A DNA stretch of 64,000 nt from Streptomyces fagopyri (GCF_009498275.1 NZ_CP045643.1:930001-994000); one strand, 5' to 3'. Positions 10,495-21,649 are shown, counted from the stretch's first letter. Notes: generated by a model not told the origin, from the letters alone. A program made the numbers and translations.

Positions 10495-11598
10495 ATGGGC
10501 GGCGACCCACGGCGACGGGACGGTGACGAGCGCGGCTGGCTGCGCGGAGCACCGCCCCCGCGTTGGGTGCGGGTGCTGCCGCCGGTTCTGCTGGTGGTGG
10601 TCTGTGCCACGGAACTGGCGAGCAGGCGGCCGGTGGACATCGGATTCCTGCTGGGCGTCGTCCCGTCCCTTGCCGTGCTCTCCTACGGGCCGCTGGTGAC
10701 GGCGGTCTACGGCGGCATCGTCGTCGTCCTGCTGGTCGTTCCGGCGTTCCAGCTCAACCATCCGGGCAACACCGACCTGCTGACCATCGTGTTCATCGCG
10801 GCGCTCAGCGTGGTCCTTGCCCTGGTGCGCAGCCGTCGCGACGCCGACCTGGTCACGGTGCGCACGGTCGCCGAGGCGGCCCAGCTCGCCGTACTGCCGC
10901 CACTGCCCGAGTCCGTCGGACCCGTGCGCTGCGTGGGCCTGTACCGCGCGGCGCAACGCGAGACGCTGGTGGGCGGCGACTTCTTCGACGTGCGCGACGG
11001 GCCCTACGGCGTACGGGCGGTGATGGGAGACGTGCAGGGGCACGGTCTGCAGGCCGTCGGTACGGTCGCCTCCCTCCTCGGGGCGTTCCGCGAGTCGGTG
11101 CTCGACCAGCGCGACCTGACCTCGGCGGCGGGCCGCCTCGACCGCAGGCTGATCATCGACTCGGCCCAGACCGAACACCCCGAGCTGTTCGCCACCGCCC
11201 TCCTGCTGGAGTTCTCCGCCACCGCGGACACCGTGCGGCTGACCTCGTGCGGGCACCCGCATCCGTATCTGCTGCGCGGCGGAGAGGCTGTCGAACTGTC
11301 CGTGGCTCCCGGAGCTCCGCTCGGCCTCGGCTTCTTCAAGGTCTCTCCGCCGCAGGTCCGCACGGTCCTGCTCGAACCCGGCGACCGGCTGTTCCTGGGG
11401 TCCGACGGAGTGACCGAGAGCCGGGACGCGACGGGTGCGTTCTACCCCCTGGCCGAACGCCTGGCCCTGTTCGCGCAGGAGTCCCCGTCCGAACTCACCA
11501 CCCGTCTGTGGGATGACCTCCTGCAGTTCTGCGGCGCGGTGCGCGACGATGTCACCATGCTCGTCCTCACCCCCAGGACGGAGCACGTCACGGGGTGA
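10495..11598 (+). CDS. Membrane-anchored PP2C (SpoIIE/RsbU-type) phosphatase
   Basis: A 367-residue serine/threonine phosphatase. Three or four hydrophobic segments (about residues 26-115) anchor it in the membrane. A PP2C/SpoIIE domain follows: GGDFFDV and VMGDVQGHG carry the metal-binding aspartates, and FLGSDGVTES and DDVTMLVL the later ones. In the family these enzymes dephosphorylate anti-anti-sigma factors. No sensory PAS or GAF domain and no anti-sigma partner is present, so the input signal is unknown. GAGGAG lies just before ATG 10495. Confidence 0.85.
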   Translation: MGGDPRRRDGDERGWLRGAPPPRWVRVLPPVLLVVVCATELASRRPVDIGFLLGVVPSLAVLSYGPLVTAVYGGIVVVLLVVPAFQLNHPGNTDLLTIVFIAALSVVLALVRSRRDADLVTVRTVAEAAQLAVLPPLPESVGPVRCVGLYRAAQRETLVGGDFFDVRDGPYGVRAVMGDVQGHGLQAVGTVASLLGAFRESVLDQRDLTSAAGRLDRRLIIDSAQTEHPELFATALLLEFSATADTVRLTSCGHPHPYLLRGGEAVELSVAPGAPLGLGFFKVSPPQVRTVLLEPGDRLFLGSDGVTESRDATGAFYPLAERLALFAQESPSELTTRLWDDLLQFCGAVRDDVTMLVLTPRTEHVTG

Positions 11599-11606
11599 AC
11601 GGGCGC

Positions 11607-11641
11607 GCCCGCCCGGTCCGCGCGAGGCGGTCCGGACGGGC
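11607..11641. terminator. Imperfect hairpin between convergent genes
   Basis: 13-base arms (GCCCGCCCGGTCC against GGTCCGGACGGGC) with two mismatches and a 9-base loop, lying between the phosphatase stop and the M4 protease stop. It could serve both genes. Confidence 0.4.
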
Positions 11642-11673
11642 GAGCCGGTTCAGCGGGGACGGGACGGCAGGGA

Positions 11674-13944
11674 TCAGGGTGTGAGCCGCCACTGCTGGAT
11701 GTAGCCGACGTCGATCGCGGCGGTGTCCCGGACCCTGAGGATCCAGGTGCCGTCGACGGGCTGGGCGGAGGCGTCCACCGTGAAGGTCTGGTCGACGTCG
11801 TCGGCGGATCCGCCGCTGTGGTTCAGCAGCGAGTAGACGGTGCCGTTCGGGCCGACGAGGTCCACCGTCAGGTCACCCCGGTAGGTGTGGACGATCTTGA
11901 CATAGACCTGGGTGGTGGCGGAGGCGTTGCCTCCCCGGCCGGTGACGGTGATCGGCGACTCGACCGCGGGCCCGACGTCGGGGATGTCGACGCGTGTCCC
12001 GTTGACGTAGATGTTCGCGATCCGCCAGTCGAAGCCGGTCGAGACGGCCGCACCGGTGCTGTCGGTGACCGTGACGGTGACGGCGCTGGTTCCGGTCGTG
12101 GTGGGCACCCCGGAGATCAGTCCGGTGTCGCTGATGCTCAGACCGTCCGGCAGACCGGTGGCCTCGTACGTCAGACCGGCGCCGGAGTTGGTGGTGTACG
12201 CGCTGGTCTGCAGCGAGACCTGCTGGCCGACGCCACTGGTCTGGTCGCCGATCGGGGAGACGTTGACGCCGAGCGCTATCCGGTCGCCGACGTGGATCCC
12301 TGCCCAGGCGGCCGCCACGGCGAGGTAGGTGTCGCTGTAGGCGCCGAAGAGGTCGGCCGCGGCCTGCAGGGTCGCGACGCGGGCTCCGGCGTAGTTGGTG
12401 CTGGAGGTCATGTACGTACTGAGGGCGCGGTACCAGATCCGCTGGGCGTTCCCGATGCCGATGCCCGTCACGGGCACGCCGTCATAGGTCGGGCTGTCGT
12501 ACGAGACCCCGTTGACGGTCTTGGCGCCGCTGCCCTCCGACAGCAGGTAGAAGAAGTGGTTGGCCGGTCCCGAGGAGTAGTGGACGTCGACGCCGCCCAG
12601 CGACGAGTCCCAGTAGTCACGGGACGCACCGTCCTTGGAGGGCTTGTCCATGTACCGCAGCGGGGTGCCGTTGCCGTTGATGTCGATCTTCTCGCCGACG
12701 AGGTAGTCGGGGACGTCGGCGGCCAGGTTCGCGTGGAACTCCACCGCCGCGGCGAAGATGTCCGAGGTGGCTTCGTTGAGGCCACCCGACTCGCCCGAGT
12801 AGGTGAGGTTGGCGGTGGCCGCGGTGACGCCGTGGCTCATCTCGTGCGCGGCGACGTCGAGGGCGGTCAGTGGGTGGGTGTTGCCGGAGCCGTCCCCGTA
12901 CGTCATGCAGAAGCAGGTGTCGGACCAGAAGGCGTTGACGTACCCGTTGCCGTAGTGGGCCCGGCTGTAGGCGGCCACCCCGTCGTTGCGGATGCCGTTG
13001 CGGCCGAAGACGTCCTTGTAGTAGTCCCAGGTGGCCGCGGCGCCGAAGGCGACGTCCACCCCGGCCGTCTGGCGGTTGCTCTGGTTGCCGTCCCCCCAGA
13101 CATCGTTGTCATCAGTGAACAGGGTGCCGGTGCCGGAGGTGCCCTGGTTCAGGTCGTAGGTCCGGTGGCCCGCGCGGTCACCGTCGACCAGCTGGTACGT
13201 CGAGCCGGAGAGCGTGGAGCCGACCGGTACCGCCCCGCTGTACTGGCCCGTGCCCGTACCGGTGTGCACGCCCTCGTAGTGGAAGACGTCCTTGCCCGAG
13301 GTGGCGTCGGTGATGACGTGGAGCTCGCTCGGGGTGCCGTCGTCCTGGGTGCCCTCGACCAGCGATTCCCAGGCCAGCGTCGGCTTGGCTCCGGCGGCCC
13401 AGATCACCAGCCGGGGCGCGCCGTCGACCTCGGGGCGCGTGGCGTCGGCCCTCTCGGCGACCGTGAGTGCCTTCCGGGCGGCGGTGGCCGGCGTGACCCT
13501 GGCGGTGAGGGCGGGCACCTTGATGGTGGCCTCGGTGGCCTCGGACACGGTGCTGCGGCCGGCCTTGGTGTGCACGACGAGGTCGCCGCCGAGGACCGGC
13601 AGGCCGGCGTAGGTGCGCTCGTAGCGGGTGTGCGTGGTGCCGTCGGCGTCCTTCGCGACGTCCTTGACGATCAGCTTCTCCTTGGAGCCGAGGTCGAGGA
13701 TCCTCGCGGTGTCGCCGACCGCGGCGGTCGCGCTCTTGAGCAGCGAGGCGTGCTGGGCGGGAGACAGCTTCGCCGGGGCCGCACCGGCCCGGGGAGTGGC
13801 GACGATCTTCGCGTGACCGCTGCCATGGGGGGCCGCGGACGCGGTGCCGGCCTGGAAACCGGCGGCGAGCAGGGTGCTCGCGGTGGTGAGCGCCAGCACC
13901 GCCGTGTATCTGCGGCGGTGCGAGGAGTGGCGTGGCCGTGACAA
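11674..13944 (-). CDS. Secreted M4 (thermolysin-like) metalloprotease with C-terminal P domain
   Basis: A 756-residue exported zinc protease. An arginine-rich N-terminus and hydrophobic core (TAVLALTTASTLLAAGF) end in an Ala-X-Ala signal site. An FTP-type propeptide follows, then the peptidase domain with HEMSH at residues 367-371 and the third ligand glutamate in GGLNEATSD about 20 residues later. Then come a putative Ig-like He_PIG domain (GLTYEATGLPDGLSI ... GVPTTTG) and a P/Homo B domain at the C-terminus (YRGDLTVDLVGPNG ... DGTWILRV). The TTG start at 13944 has AAGGAG 6 bases upstream; an ATG at 14142 would give a non-conserved extension. Likely an extracellular nutrient-scavenging protease. 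Confidence 0.88.
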   Translation of the reverse strand: MSRPRHSSHRRRYTAVLALTTASTLLAAGFQAGTASAAPHGSGHAKIVATPRAGAAPAKLSPAQHASLLKSATAAVGDTARILDLGSKEKLIVKDVAKDADGTTHTRYERTYAGLPVLGGDLVVHTKAGRSTVSEATEATIKVPALTARVTPATAARKALTVAERADATRPEVDGAPRLVIWAAGAKPTLAWESLVEGTQDDGTPSELHVITDATSGKDVFHYEGVHTGTGTGQYSGAVPVGSTLSGSTYQLVDGDRAGHRTYDLNQGTSGTGTLFTDDNDVWGDGNQSNRQTAGVDVAFGAAATWDYYKDVFGRNGIRNDGVAAYSRAHYGNGYVNAFWSDTCFCMTYGDGSGNTHPLTALDVAAHEMSHGVTAATANLTYSGESGGLNEATSDIFAAAVEFHANLAADVPDYLVGEKIDINGNGTPLRYMDKPSKDGASRDYWDSSLGGVDVHYSSGPANHFFYLLSEGSGAKTVNGVSYDSPTYDGVPVTGIGIGNAQRIWYRALSTYMTSSTNYAGARVATLQAAADLFGAYSDTYLAVAAAWAGIHVGDRIALGVNVSPIGDQTSGVGQQVSLQTSAYTTNSGAGLTYEATGLPDGLSISDTGLISGVPTTTGTSAVTVTVTDSTGAAVSTGFDWRIANIYVNGTRVDIPDVGPAVESPITVTGRGGNASATTQVYVKIVHTYRGDLTVDLVGPNGTVYSLLNHSGGSADDVDQTFTVDASAQPVDGTWILRVRDTAAIDVGYIQQWRLTP

Positions 13945-14151
13945 GGGCTTCTCCTTCTGGCGACGATCGGCCTGTGGTCGAGGCCGAGCGAGCGGGCCGG
14001 CGGGGTGGGGCCGGCGGGCAACGCGCTGAGCAGGAAGGGGCGCTGCACGAGGCGACACACGGGGGTGTGTCCGAACTCGGCGGCGCGCGAGAGGTGGGGG
14101 GAGTGAAGGAACGGTGAACGTTCGTGAGCAGACTGGCATCACGTGGGGTTA

Positions 14152-14171
14152 TTTGTCATGGCGGTGACAAA
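14152..14171. promoter_or_regulatory. Inverted repeat upstream of the M4 protease
   Basis: TTTGTCA-N6-TGACAAA, a perfect 7-bp inverted repeat in a locally AT-richer patch about 210 bases upstream of the protease start. It has the size and symmetry of a dimeric regulator site. The cognate regulator is unknown. Confidence 0.45.
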
Positions 14172-14301
14172 GTTACGGCTGAAACTGACCATTGCTTGCT
14201 GGACGTTCACCGCTGACCAGGGCTCTTTTCGGCCTCCACCGGACGGTCCGTACGGCCGCCGCCGGACGGCCCCGAGGAAGGGGGGCGGAGCGGGACCGGA
14301 C

Positions 14302-14325
14302 GCGGAAGCGGAAGCGGAAGCGGAA
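14302..14325. repeat. GCGGAA hexamer array, four copies
   Basis: Four exact tandem copies of GCGGAA, followed at 14332-14362 by degenerate GACGCG-type hexamers. Intergenic. Confidence 0.8.
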
Positions 14326-14552
14326 CCGATGCCGACGCGGACGCGGACACGGACGCGGACGCCGGGCATGGCCGCCGAACTCGGTCCGCGCCCGCGCTTG
14401 TTCCCACGCCTGCCCGCCCGCAGGTTCACACCTGACGGAGCGAAGGCTCACGCCGGACGGAGCGAAGGGCCGCACGCCGATCGGCTACCGGAGCCGCCGC
14501 CGTACGCGGCGACCGTGCACGGCGGCCAGGCCGCGCCACCCCGGCCCGCGTG

Positions 14553-14588
14553 CCGGGGAGCCCGGGGAGCCCGGGGAGCCCGGGGAGC
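14553..14588. repeat. 9-bp tandem repeat CCGGGGAGC, four copies
   Basis: Four exact tandem copies of CCGGGGAGC in the gene-free interval between the protease and Sua5 genes. Confidence 0.8.
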
Positions 14589-14794
14589 CCGAGGAGGGTC
14601 ACACGGTCCGCCGGGCGGCCGGGACGCGCGCCGGGCGCAGGGGTTGGAACACACGCATGACGGCGACAGGGGCCGGGCACGGGGTCTGCTGGGGCGCACG
14701 CACCGCGGCGACAGGTGCCGGGCGCCGAGCGGTCAGCCACCGGCGCCACCGTGACGCGATGGAGTCCGTACGCGGTGACACGTGTGCCGCGTGT

Positions 14795-14880
14795 GCCACC
14801 GCGCCACCGCGCCACCGCGCCACCGCGCCACCGCGCCACCGCGCCACCGCGCCACCGCGCCACCGCGCCACCGCGCCACC
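14795..14880. repeat. 8-bp tandem repeat GCCACCGC, about 10.75 copies
   Basis: 86 bases of uninterrupted GCCACCGC, ending about 60 bases before the Sua5 start codon. The 8-bp unit is not codon-compatible, and copy number is likely to vary between isolates. It sits where the Sua5 promoter would be expected. Confidence 0.9.
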
Positions 14881-14941
14881 GAACGCAGCCTGCTCCCGGC
14901 AGGTTCCTGAGCGCGGGCGCCGGGCGATCTAAGCTCGGCTC

Positions 14942-15562
14942 ATGGCCAAGTACTTCGACGTGCATCCGGAGAACCCCCAGCCGCGGATCATCGGCCAGGT
15001 GGCCGAGATCATCCGCGGCGGCGGTCTCGTCATCTACCCGACCGACTCCTGCTTCGCCCTGGGGTGCCAGCTGGGCAACCGGGAAGGGCTCGATCGCATC
15101 CGCTCCATCCGCCGGCTCGACGACCGGCACCACTTCACCCTGATGTGCCAGGACTTCGCGCAGCTGGGCCATTTCGTGCACATCGACAACTCGGTGTTCC
15201 GCGCGGTCAAGGCCTCGACCCCGGGCAGTTACACCTTCGTCCTTCCCGCGACGAAGGAGGCACCGCGCAGACTGCTGCACCCGAAGAAGAAGACCGTCGG
15301 TGTCCGGATTCCCGACCACGCCGTCGCCCAGGCGCTCCTCGCCGAGCTCGGCGAGCCGCTGCTGTCGAGCACCCTGCTCCTGCCCGATCAGGAGAAACCG
15401 CTGACCCAGGGCTGGGAGATCAAGGACGAGCTCGACCACGTGGTGGACGCGGTCCTCGACTCGGGTGACTGCGGCGTGGAGCCGACCACCGTCATCGACT
15501 TCTCGCAGGGCGAGCCCGAGATCGTACGCCGAGGGGCGGGCGATCCGTCACGGTTCGAGTAG
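14942..15562 (+). CDS. Sua5/YciO/YrdC family protein
   Basis: A 206-residue single-domain YrdC-type protein. The signature is GGLVIYPTDSCFALGCQLGN (about 29-48), with KKTVGVRIPDH (about 117-127) for the later nucleotide-binding strands and a C-terminal TTVIDF. Family members make threonylcarbamoyl-AMP for tRNA t6A synthesis, but this YciO-like subgroup (short, without the Sua5 domain) often has an uncertain role. The start is ATG 14942. It is a single gene. Confidence 0.8.
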   Translation: MAKYFDVHPENPQPRIIGQVAEIIRGGGLVIYPTDSCFALGCQLGNREGLDRIRSIRRLDDRHHFTLMCQDFAQLGHFVHIDNSVFRAVKASTPGSYTFVLPATKEAPRRLLHPKKKTVGVRIPDHAVAQALLAELGEPLLSSTLLLPDQEKPLTQGWEIKDELDHVVDAVLDSGDCGVEPTTVIDFSQGEPEIVRRGAGDPSRFE

Positions 15563-15769
15563 CGGGGCCCGCCCGGCACCGGCGCCTCCCGCCCCGGGCA
15601 CGGCGCGGAGCCGTCGGCACGTCAGGAGTGCCGAGCGGACCGGGCGAGTCCACCGGTCGGCACATCGCGACCCGCCTCCGCGGGACTTGTACGGCACGCG
15701 GCCTCACCGCGGGCGAATTCCCCGGTCCGGCAGGGGTGTTGCGGCGCACTCACCCATACGTACGGCTCG

Positions 15770-17587
15770 TCATCGCGCTTCCCCGCCGGGAAGCGAGCCG
15801 GAGTGCGGGTTCCCCTCGGCCGCCGGACCGCTCACCTTCCAGATCCGCGTGGCCACTTGGAGGTTGAAGCGGCTGTCCACATCGTCCAGCCGCCGTCCGC
15901 CGACCTCCCGGATGCGCTGCAACCGGTACCGCAGCGTGCTGCGGTGGACGGCGAGGGCCCGCGCCGTCTCGTCGTAGTTGCCGCCGTGGTCGAAGTACCG
16001 GGTGAGGGTGTGCACCAGGTCCGTGCCGTGGGTGGCGTCGTAGTCGAGCAGCGGGCCGAGCCATTCACGGACGAAGAAGGTGACGTCCCGTGCGTCGTTG
16101 CCCCTGGCCAGAATGCGGTAGAGGCCGAGTTCCTCGTAGACCGCCGTGCCGTACGGCGGTTGTGACTGCCGTCGTACGTGCAGCGCGCTGACGGCCTGTT
16201 CGTAGGAGTGGGGAAGGCCGGCCGTCGTCTCGCACAGGCTTCCGACGCCCACCGCGCCGCGCCACGAGCCCACCTCGCCGGCGACGGCACCGTACAGTCC
16301 GGGGTCGCGCGGCCCGCCCTGGACGACGAGGACCGCCATGTCCGAGCGCCGGGCGAGCAGCGACCGCAGTCCGAGGCCCCGCGCCGCCCGGTCGACGGCG
16401 TCCAGGAACCGGTCTCCGGCGGCCGTCGCCTGCCACTGGGCGACCACGACATGGTGCGGTCCGTGCAGGTCGTGACCGACAGCCTCGGCCCTGGCGTACG
16501 CGCCGTCCTCGTCGGTTCCGCTGAGCAGGTCCTCCACGAGGTCCCGGCTCATGCGCAGTTCGGTCTCCGCCAGGCTGCGCCGGTGGGCCAGCTCCAGGGC
16601 CAGCGCGGTGCACGCGTGGCCGAGCGCGAACACCTCGGCGTCGCCCGCCGCGCCCCCCGGGTCGACGAGTTCGATCGTGCCGAGGATCTCCCCGTGGTGG
16701 CGGGCCACCCCGATGAGACGACCCCCGTGCCGGACCGGGTCCGGGGTCCGCATCGCGCGGTGCAGGAGCTGTTCGCGCAGCGTCGGATCGGGCTTCTCAT
16801 GGGCTCCGTCCACGCCGGGTCCCGCCCGCGCGAGCGGGTTGCCGAAGCGGTCCTCGACGCAGGTGGCGAGGCCGGTCAGCTCGTACACGGCCTCGGCGAT
16901 ACCGTCCTCCCCCGCGTCGCCGTCGTGGGCCCGGGCGAGGACGTCGTGCACGGTGTGCTGCGCCTCCAGCTCCGCGACCAGCGTGGTCAGGCGTTCGTTG
17001 ACCGCGTCCCGCTCCTCGATCGCCCGGAACAGCTGCCGGGCGTACTCGCGGTCGCGGCTGCGGGCGTCGGCGTTGTAGAGCGCGGCGGCGGTCGGCCGCG
17101 CGAGGGCGTACAGGAGGAGGCGTTCGTCGTCGGACGGCGGCTCGGGGGCGCTGACGACGAGGTAACCGAGGAGGCCGCGGGAACCGCGCAGGCCCGCCGC
17201 CCACCCCCAGCCGCCCTCCCGGAACCGGACGGTGCCGTCCTCCCCGTCCAGCGCGCCCAGCTGCCGGATCGCCGCGGGCAGCTCTCTCGGGGCCCGGCCG
17301 TCGAGGGAGGTCGCGCCCGGTGTGGCGTCGAGTTCGAGACGTCCGTCCCTGAGCAGGTAGCAGCCCTCGGGCCGGCAGCCGGTGAGGCGCGGCACCGCGT
17401 CCATGGCGAGCCGCAGGATCTCCTGCGCTCCCGGGGCGTCCAGCATCGTCACGGCCAGCACGAACACGTCGTACAGGCTCGCCAGCTGTTTACGGCCCCA
17501 GGACGCCGGGGCGGTGGAGGGCACCTGGCTGGGAGAGCCGCGCGGTCCGACGCGCTGGTGCCCCGCACCGGAGGCGTCGTCGGCCAT
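15770..17587 (-). CDS. PucR-type transcriptional regulator
   Basis: A 605-residue regulator. The N-terminal half carries a GAF-like sensory region (YDVFVLAVTMLDAPGAQEIL onward), the middle resembles a GGDEF-like linker, and the C-terminus is the PucR helix-turn-helix domain (TLTRYFDHGGNYDETARAL then HRSTLRYRLQRI). Such proteins regulate purine, amino-acid or secondary metabolism in response to small molecules. ATG 17587 is used; ATG 17596 is an alternative and neither has a strong ribosome binding site. It is divergent from the dnaK operon, with a palindromic array between them (17639-17665), so it may control itself and possibly the chaperones (inference). Confidence 0.85.
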   Translation of the reverse strand: MADDASGAGHQRVGPRGSPSQVPSTAPASWGRKQLASLYDVFVLAVTMLDAPGAQEILRLAMDAVPRLTGCRPEGCYLLRDGRLELDATPGATSLDGRAPRELPAAIRQLGALDGEDGTVRFREGGWGWAAGLRGSRGLLGYLVVSAPEPPSDDERLLLYALARPTAAALYNADARSRDREYARQLFRAIEERDAVNERLTTLVAELEAQHTVHDVLARAHDGDAGEDGIAEAVYELTGLATCVEDRFGNPLARAGPGVDGAHEKPDPTLREQLLHRAMRTPDPVRHGGRLIGVARHHGEILGTIELVDPGGAAGDAEVFALGHACTALALELAHRRSLAETELRMSRDLVEDLLSGTDEDGAYARAEAVGHDLHGPHHVVVAQWQATAAGDRFLDAVDRAARGLGLRSLLARRSDMAVLVVQGGPRDPGLYGAVAGEVGSWRGAVGVGSLCETTAGLPHSYEQAVSALHVRRQSQPPYGTAVYEELGLYRILARGNDARDVTFFVREWLGPLLDYDATHGTDLVHTLTRYFDHGGNYDETARALAVHRSTLRYRLQRIREVGGRRLDDVDSRFNLQVATRIWKVSGPAAEGNPHSGSLPGGEAR

Positions 17588-17638
17588 GCCAGGCATGCCG
17601 CAATAGTACCGTTTGCACCTTTCGGTCGCCTGCCGTAC

Positions 17639-17665
17639 CAGGTGGTGCCACCTGTCCTGCCAGGT
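17639..17665. promoter_or_regulatory. CAGGT half-site array between PucR and dnaK
   Basis: CAGGTGG-TG-CCACCTG is a perfect 7-bp inverted repeat, and a third half-site CCAGGT follows 6 bases on, forming a second overlapping dyad (ACCTG-N6-CAGGT). It lies about 50 bases upstream of the PucR start and 205 bases before dnaK. No HAIR (HspR) or CIRCE (HrcA) element is visible in this interval. Confidence 0.5.
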
Positions 17666-17870
17666 CGAGGACGGGGCCGGAATTTCACCCCGCCGGGCGC
17701 AGGCGCCCCTCCGCGCCCCGTAACAGTCTGGCAGGGACGGAAGCCACCACGCGGGTGCGCTCCGGGCGCCCGCGGCAGGTGCGCCCACCGGCGCGCGCGG
17801 ACCCGGCCTGAACACGACCGCCGTCACCGGACAGGGGCGGATTCCGGGGCGGCAGGCGAAGGAGTTCCTC

Positions 17871-19766
<1,896 letters not shown>

Positions 19767-19775
19767 GGTGCGGTC

Positions 19776-20309
19776 ATGGCCACCGGACAGGAGCCCGTGA
19801 CGCCCCCCGAACAGGAACAGCGGACCGAAAGCCCCGCCTCCCCCGCGGCTCCGGCCGCCCCCGGGCCGGAGGACCGGGCCGCCGAGGTCGACGAGCTGAG
19901 AGACAACTGGCGCCGCGCACTCGCCGATCTGGACAACCTGCGCAAGCGGCACGCGAAGGAGCTGGAACGCGTGCGCGCTGAGGAACGGGCCCGCACCGCG
20001 GCGGCCTGGCTGCCGGTCCTCGACAACCTGGAACGGGCCCTGGCGCACGCCGACGCCGACCCCTCCGCCGTGCTCAAGGGCATCGAGACCGTTCGCGACC
20101 AGGCGGTCGAGGTGCTGCGTGGCCTCGGATACCCGCGCCACGAAGAGACCGGGGTGCCCTTCGACCCGACCAGACACGAGGTGGTCGGGGTCGTCGACGA
20201 CCCCGGCGCCGAGCCGAACACCGTGGCCCAGGTGGTGAGTCCGGGCTACGGGGCGGACGGCAACCAGCTGCGCCCCGCGTTCGTCATGGTCAGCAAGCGG
20301 CAGGAGTGA
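19776..20309 (+). CDS. grpE: Nucleotide exchange factor GrpE
   Basis: A 177-residue GrpE. A disordered acidic/proline N-terminus (residues 1-35) is followed by the long dimerising helix (DELRDNWRRALADLDNLRKR) and the C-terminal beta domain with GVPFDPTRHEVVG and NTVAQVVSPGY. It exchanges ADP for ATP on the DnaK encoded 9 bases upstream. Slightly shorter than housekeeping actinobacterial GrpE. Confidence 0.93.
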   Translation: MATGQEPVTPPEQEQRTESPASPAAPAAPGPEDRAAEVDELRDNWRRALADLDNLRKRHAKELERVRAEERARTAAAWLPVLDNLERALAHADADPSAVLKGIETVRDQAVEVLRGLGYPRHEETGVPFDPTRHEVVGVVDDPGAEPNTVAQVVSPGYGADGNQLRPAFVMVSKRQE

Positions 20310-20315
20310 CGCCCG

Positions 20316-21257
20316 ATGGCACGCGACTACTACGACGTGCTCGGGGTGGCGCGCACCGCGAGTCCCGAGGAGATCCAGCAGGCCTTCCGCACGCTGGCGC
20401 GCAAGCACCACCCCGACGTCAACAAGGATCCGGGTGCCGAGGAGCGCTTCAAGGAGCTCAACGACGCCTACAGCGTCCTCTCCGATCCCAGGACCCGGCA
20501 GCGCTACGACCGCTTCGGCGACGACTTCCGGCAGATCCCGGAGGACTACGACGAGCGGGTGGCCGCCGCCGCGGGCGCCCGCGGCGGCCGGCCGGGCGGC
20601 GGCGGGGTCCGCTTCCACGGCGCGGACGGCGCCGGCTTCGACGGCTCGGGCGTCGACTTCGAGGACCTGTTCGGCGGGATGTTCGGACGTGGTGGCGGAG
20701 GCGGCGGCTGGGGCCCGGTGCCAGGCGCCGACCAGGAGGCCGAGATCCAGCTCGGTGTCGAGGAGGCGTACCGGGGCGGCAGGCGCGGCATCACGCTGGG
20801 CGGCCCCCACGGGCAGCGCGGCTACGACGTCACCGTGCCGCGCGGCGTGGTGGACGGCCAGCGCATCCGGCTGGCCGGGGAGGGCGGGCACGGCAGCGGT
20901 GACGCCCCGTCCGGCGACCTGTACCTCCGGGTCCGTATCAAACCCGATGGACGTTTCCGCCTGGAGGGGCGTGACATCCACGTGGTCGTCCCGGTGACGC
21001 CGTGGGAGGCCGCGCTCGGCGCGACGGTGCCGGTGCCCACCCCCGGCGGCACGGCCAAGGTCACCGTCCCCCCGGACTCCTCCAGCGGCCGCCGGCTGAG
21101 GCTGCGCGGCGAGGGCATGCCCAACCCGCGCGGCCAGGACGGTGACCTCTACGCGGAGATCCGCATCATGGTGCCGCCCGAGCCCACCGCCCGCGAACGC
21201 GAGCTCTTCGAGGAGCTGGCCGCCGCGTCCGCGTTCGACCCGAGGAGGCCCCGATGA
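20316..21257 (+). CDS. dnaJ: DnaJ/CbpA-type co-chaperone without zinc finger
   Basis: A 313-residue J-domain protein. The J domain holds YYDVLGVARTASPEEI and the HPD motif in KHHPDVNKD. A Gly/Phe-rich region follows (about 80-145), then the two C-terminal peptide-binding domains, with no CXXCXGXG repeats, so it is CbpA-like rather than a canonical DnaJ. It stimulates the ATPase of the adjacent DnaK. It starts 6 bases after grpE and overlaps the next gene by 4 bases. Confidence 0.93.
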   Translation: MARDYYDVLGVARTASPEEIQQAFRTLARKHHPDVNKDPGAEERFKELNDAYSVLSDPRTRQRYDRFGDDFRQIPEDYDERVAAAAGARGGRPGGGGVRFHGADGAGFDGSGVDFEDLFGGMFGRGGGGGGWGPVPGADQEAEIQLGVEEAYRGGRRGITLGGPHGQRGYDVTVPRGVVDGQRIRLAGEGGHGSGDAPSGDLYLRVRIKPDGRFRLEGRDIHVVVPVTPWEAALGATVPVPTPGGTAKVTVPPDSSSGRRLRLRGEGMPNPRGQDGDLYAEIRIMVPPEPTARERELFEELAAASAFDPRRPR

Positions 21258-21649
21258 CCAGCGCCCCCCGTCCCGGCGGCGCGGGCCGCCGCACCGCCGC
21301 TCCGGCGGCTCCGCCGGTCCTCAACGTCCGGGTACGCGCCGCCACCCTCGGTCCGCCCCTGCGGCTCGGTCTCGACGCCGTCGCCCTCCGCTCCGGTATC
21401 CACCCGGATCTCGTACGGCGGTTCGTCGCCCTCGGTCTCGTCGACGCCACCCGGGACGCGTCGGGGAGGCTGTGGTTCGAACCGTCCGCTCCCGTCGCCC
21501 TCGCCCGCATCCAACGTCTGCGGGCCGCGCTCCCCCTCAACTACGCGTCCCTGGGTCTGGTGGTCGATCTGCTCGACCGGATCAGTGAGCTGGAGGACGC
21601 GCTGAGGCGCAGCAACGCCGGCTCCAGGAGGGATGAATCGTGGATATGA
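21254..21649 (+). CDS. MerR-like chaperone modulator (CbpM-like)
   Basis: A 131-residue protein with a MerR/CbpM-like helix-turn-helix: [18 protein letters not shown], then [19 protein letters not shown] and a C-terminal helix [20 protein letters not shown]. CbpM binds the J domain of CbpA and inhibits it; HspR, found at this place in the main dnaK operon, is a DNA-binding MerR repressor. The position after a zinc-less DnaJ favours a CbpM-like modulator, but a DNA-binding role cannot be excluded. It overlaps dnaJ by 4 bases and clpB by 10. Confidence 0.7.
   Translation: MTSAPRPGGAGRRTAAPAAPPVLNVRVRAATLGPPLRLGLDAVALRSGIHPDLVRRFVALGLVDATRDASGRLWFEPSAPVALARIQRLRAALPLNYASLGLVVDLLDRISELEDALRRSNAGSRRDESWI

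Larger units (their letters stand above)
13945..14941. other. Gene-free, microsatellite-rich interval
   Basis: Nearly 1 kb between the divergent protease and Sua5 genes. It contains the protease leader, an inverted repeat at 14152-14171, and three separate tandem arrays with 6-, 9- and 8-bp units. Open frames across it are low-complexity and give no recognisable protein. Confidence 0.6.

Noticed and set aside
14795..14880. Possible CRISPR array
   Set aside because: The 8-bp unit is contiguous with no spacers; it is a microsatellite. No cas genes are present.
17588..17870. HAIR or CIRCE heat-shock element upstream of dnaK
   Set aside because: Neither the HspR nor the HrcA consensus is present; only the CAGGT array was found.
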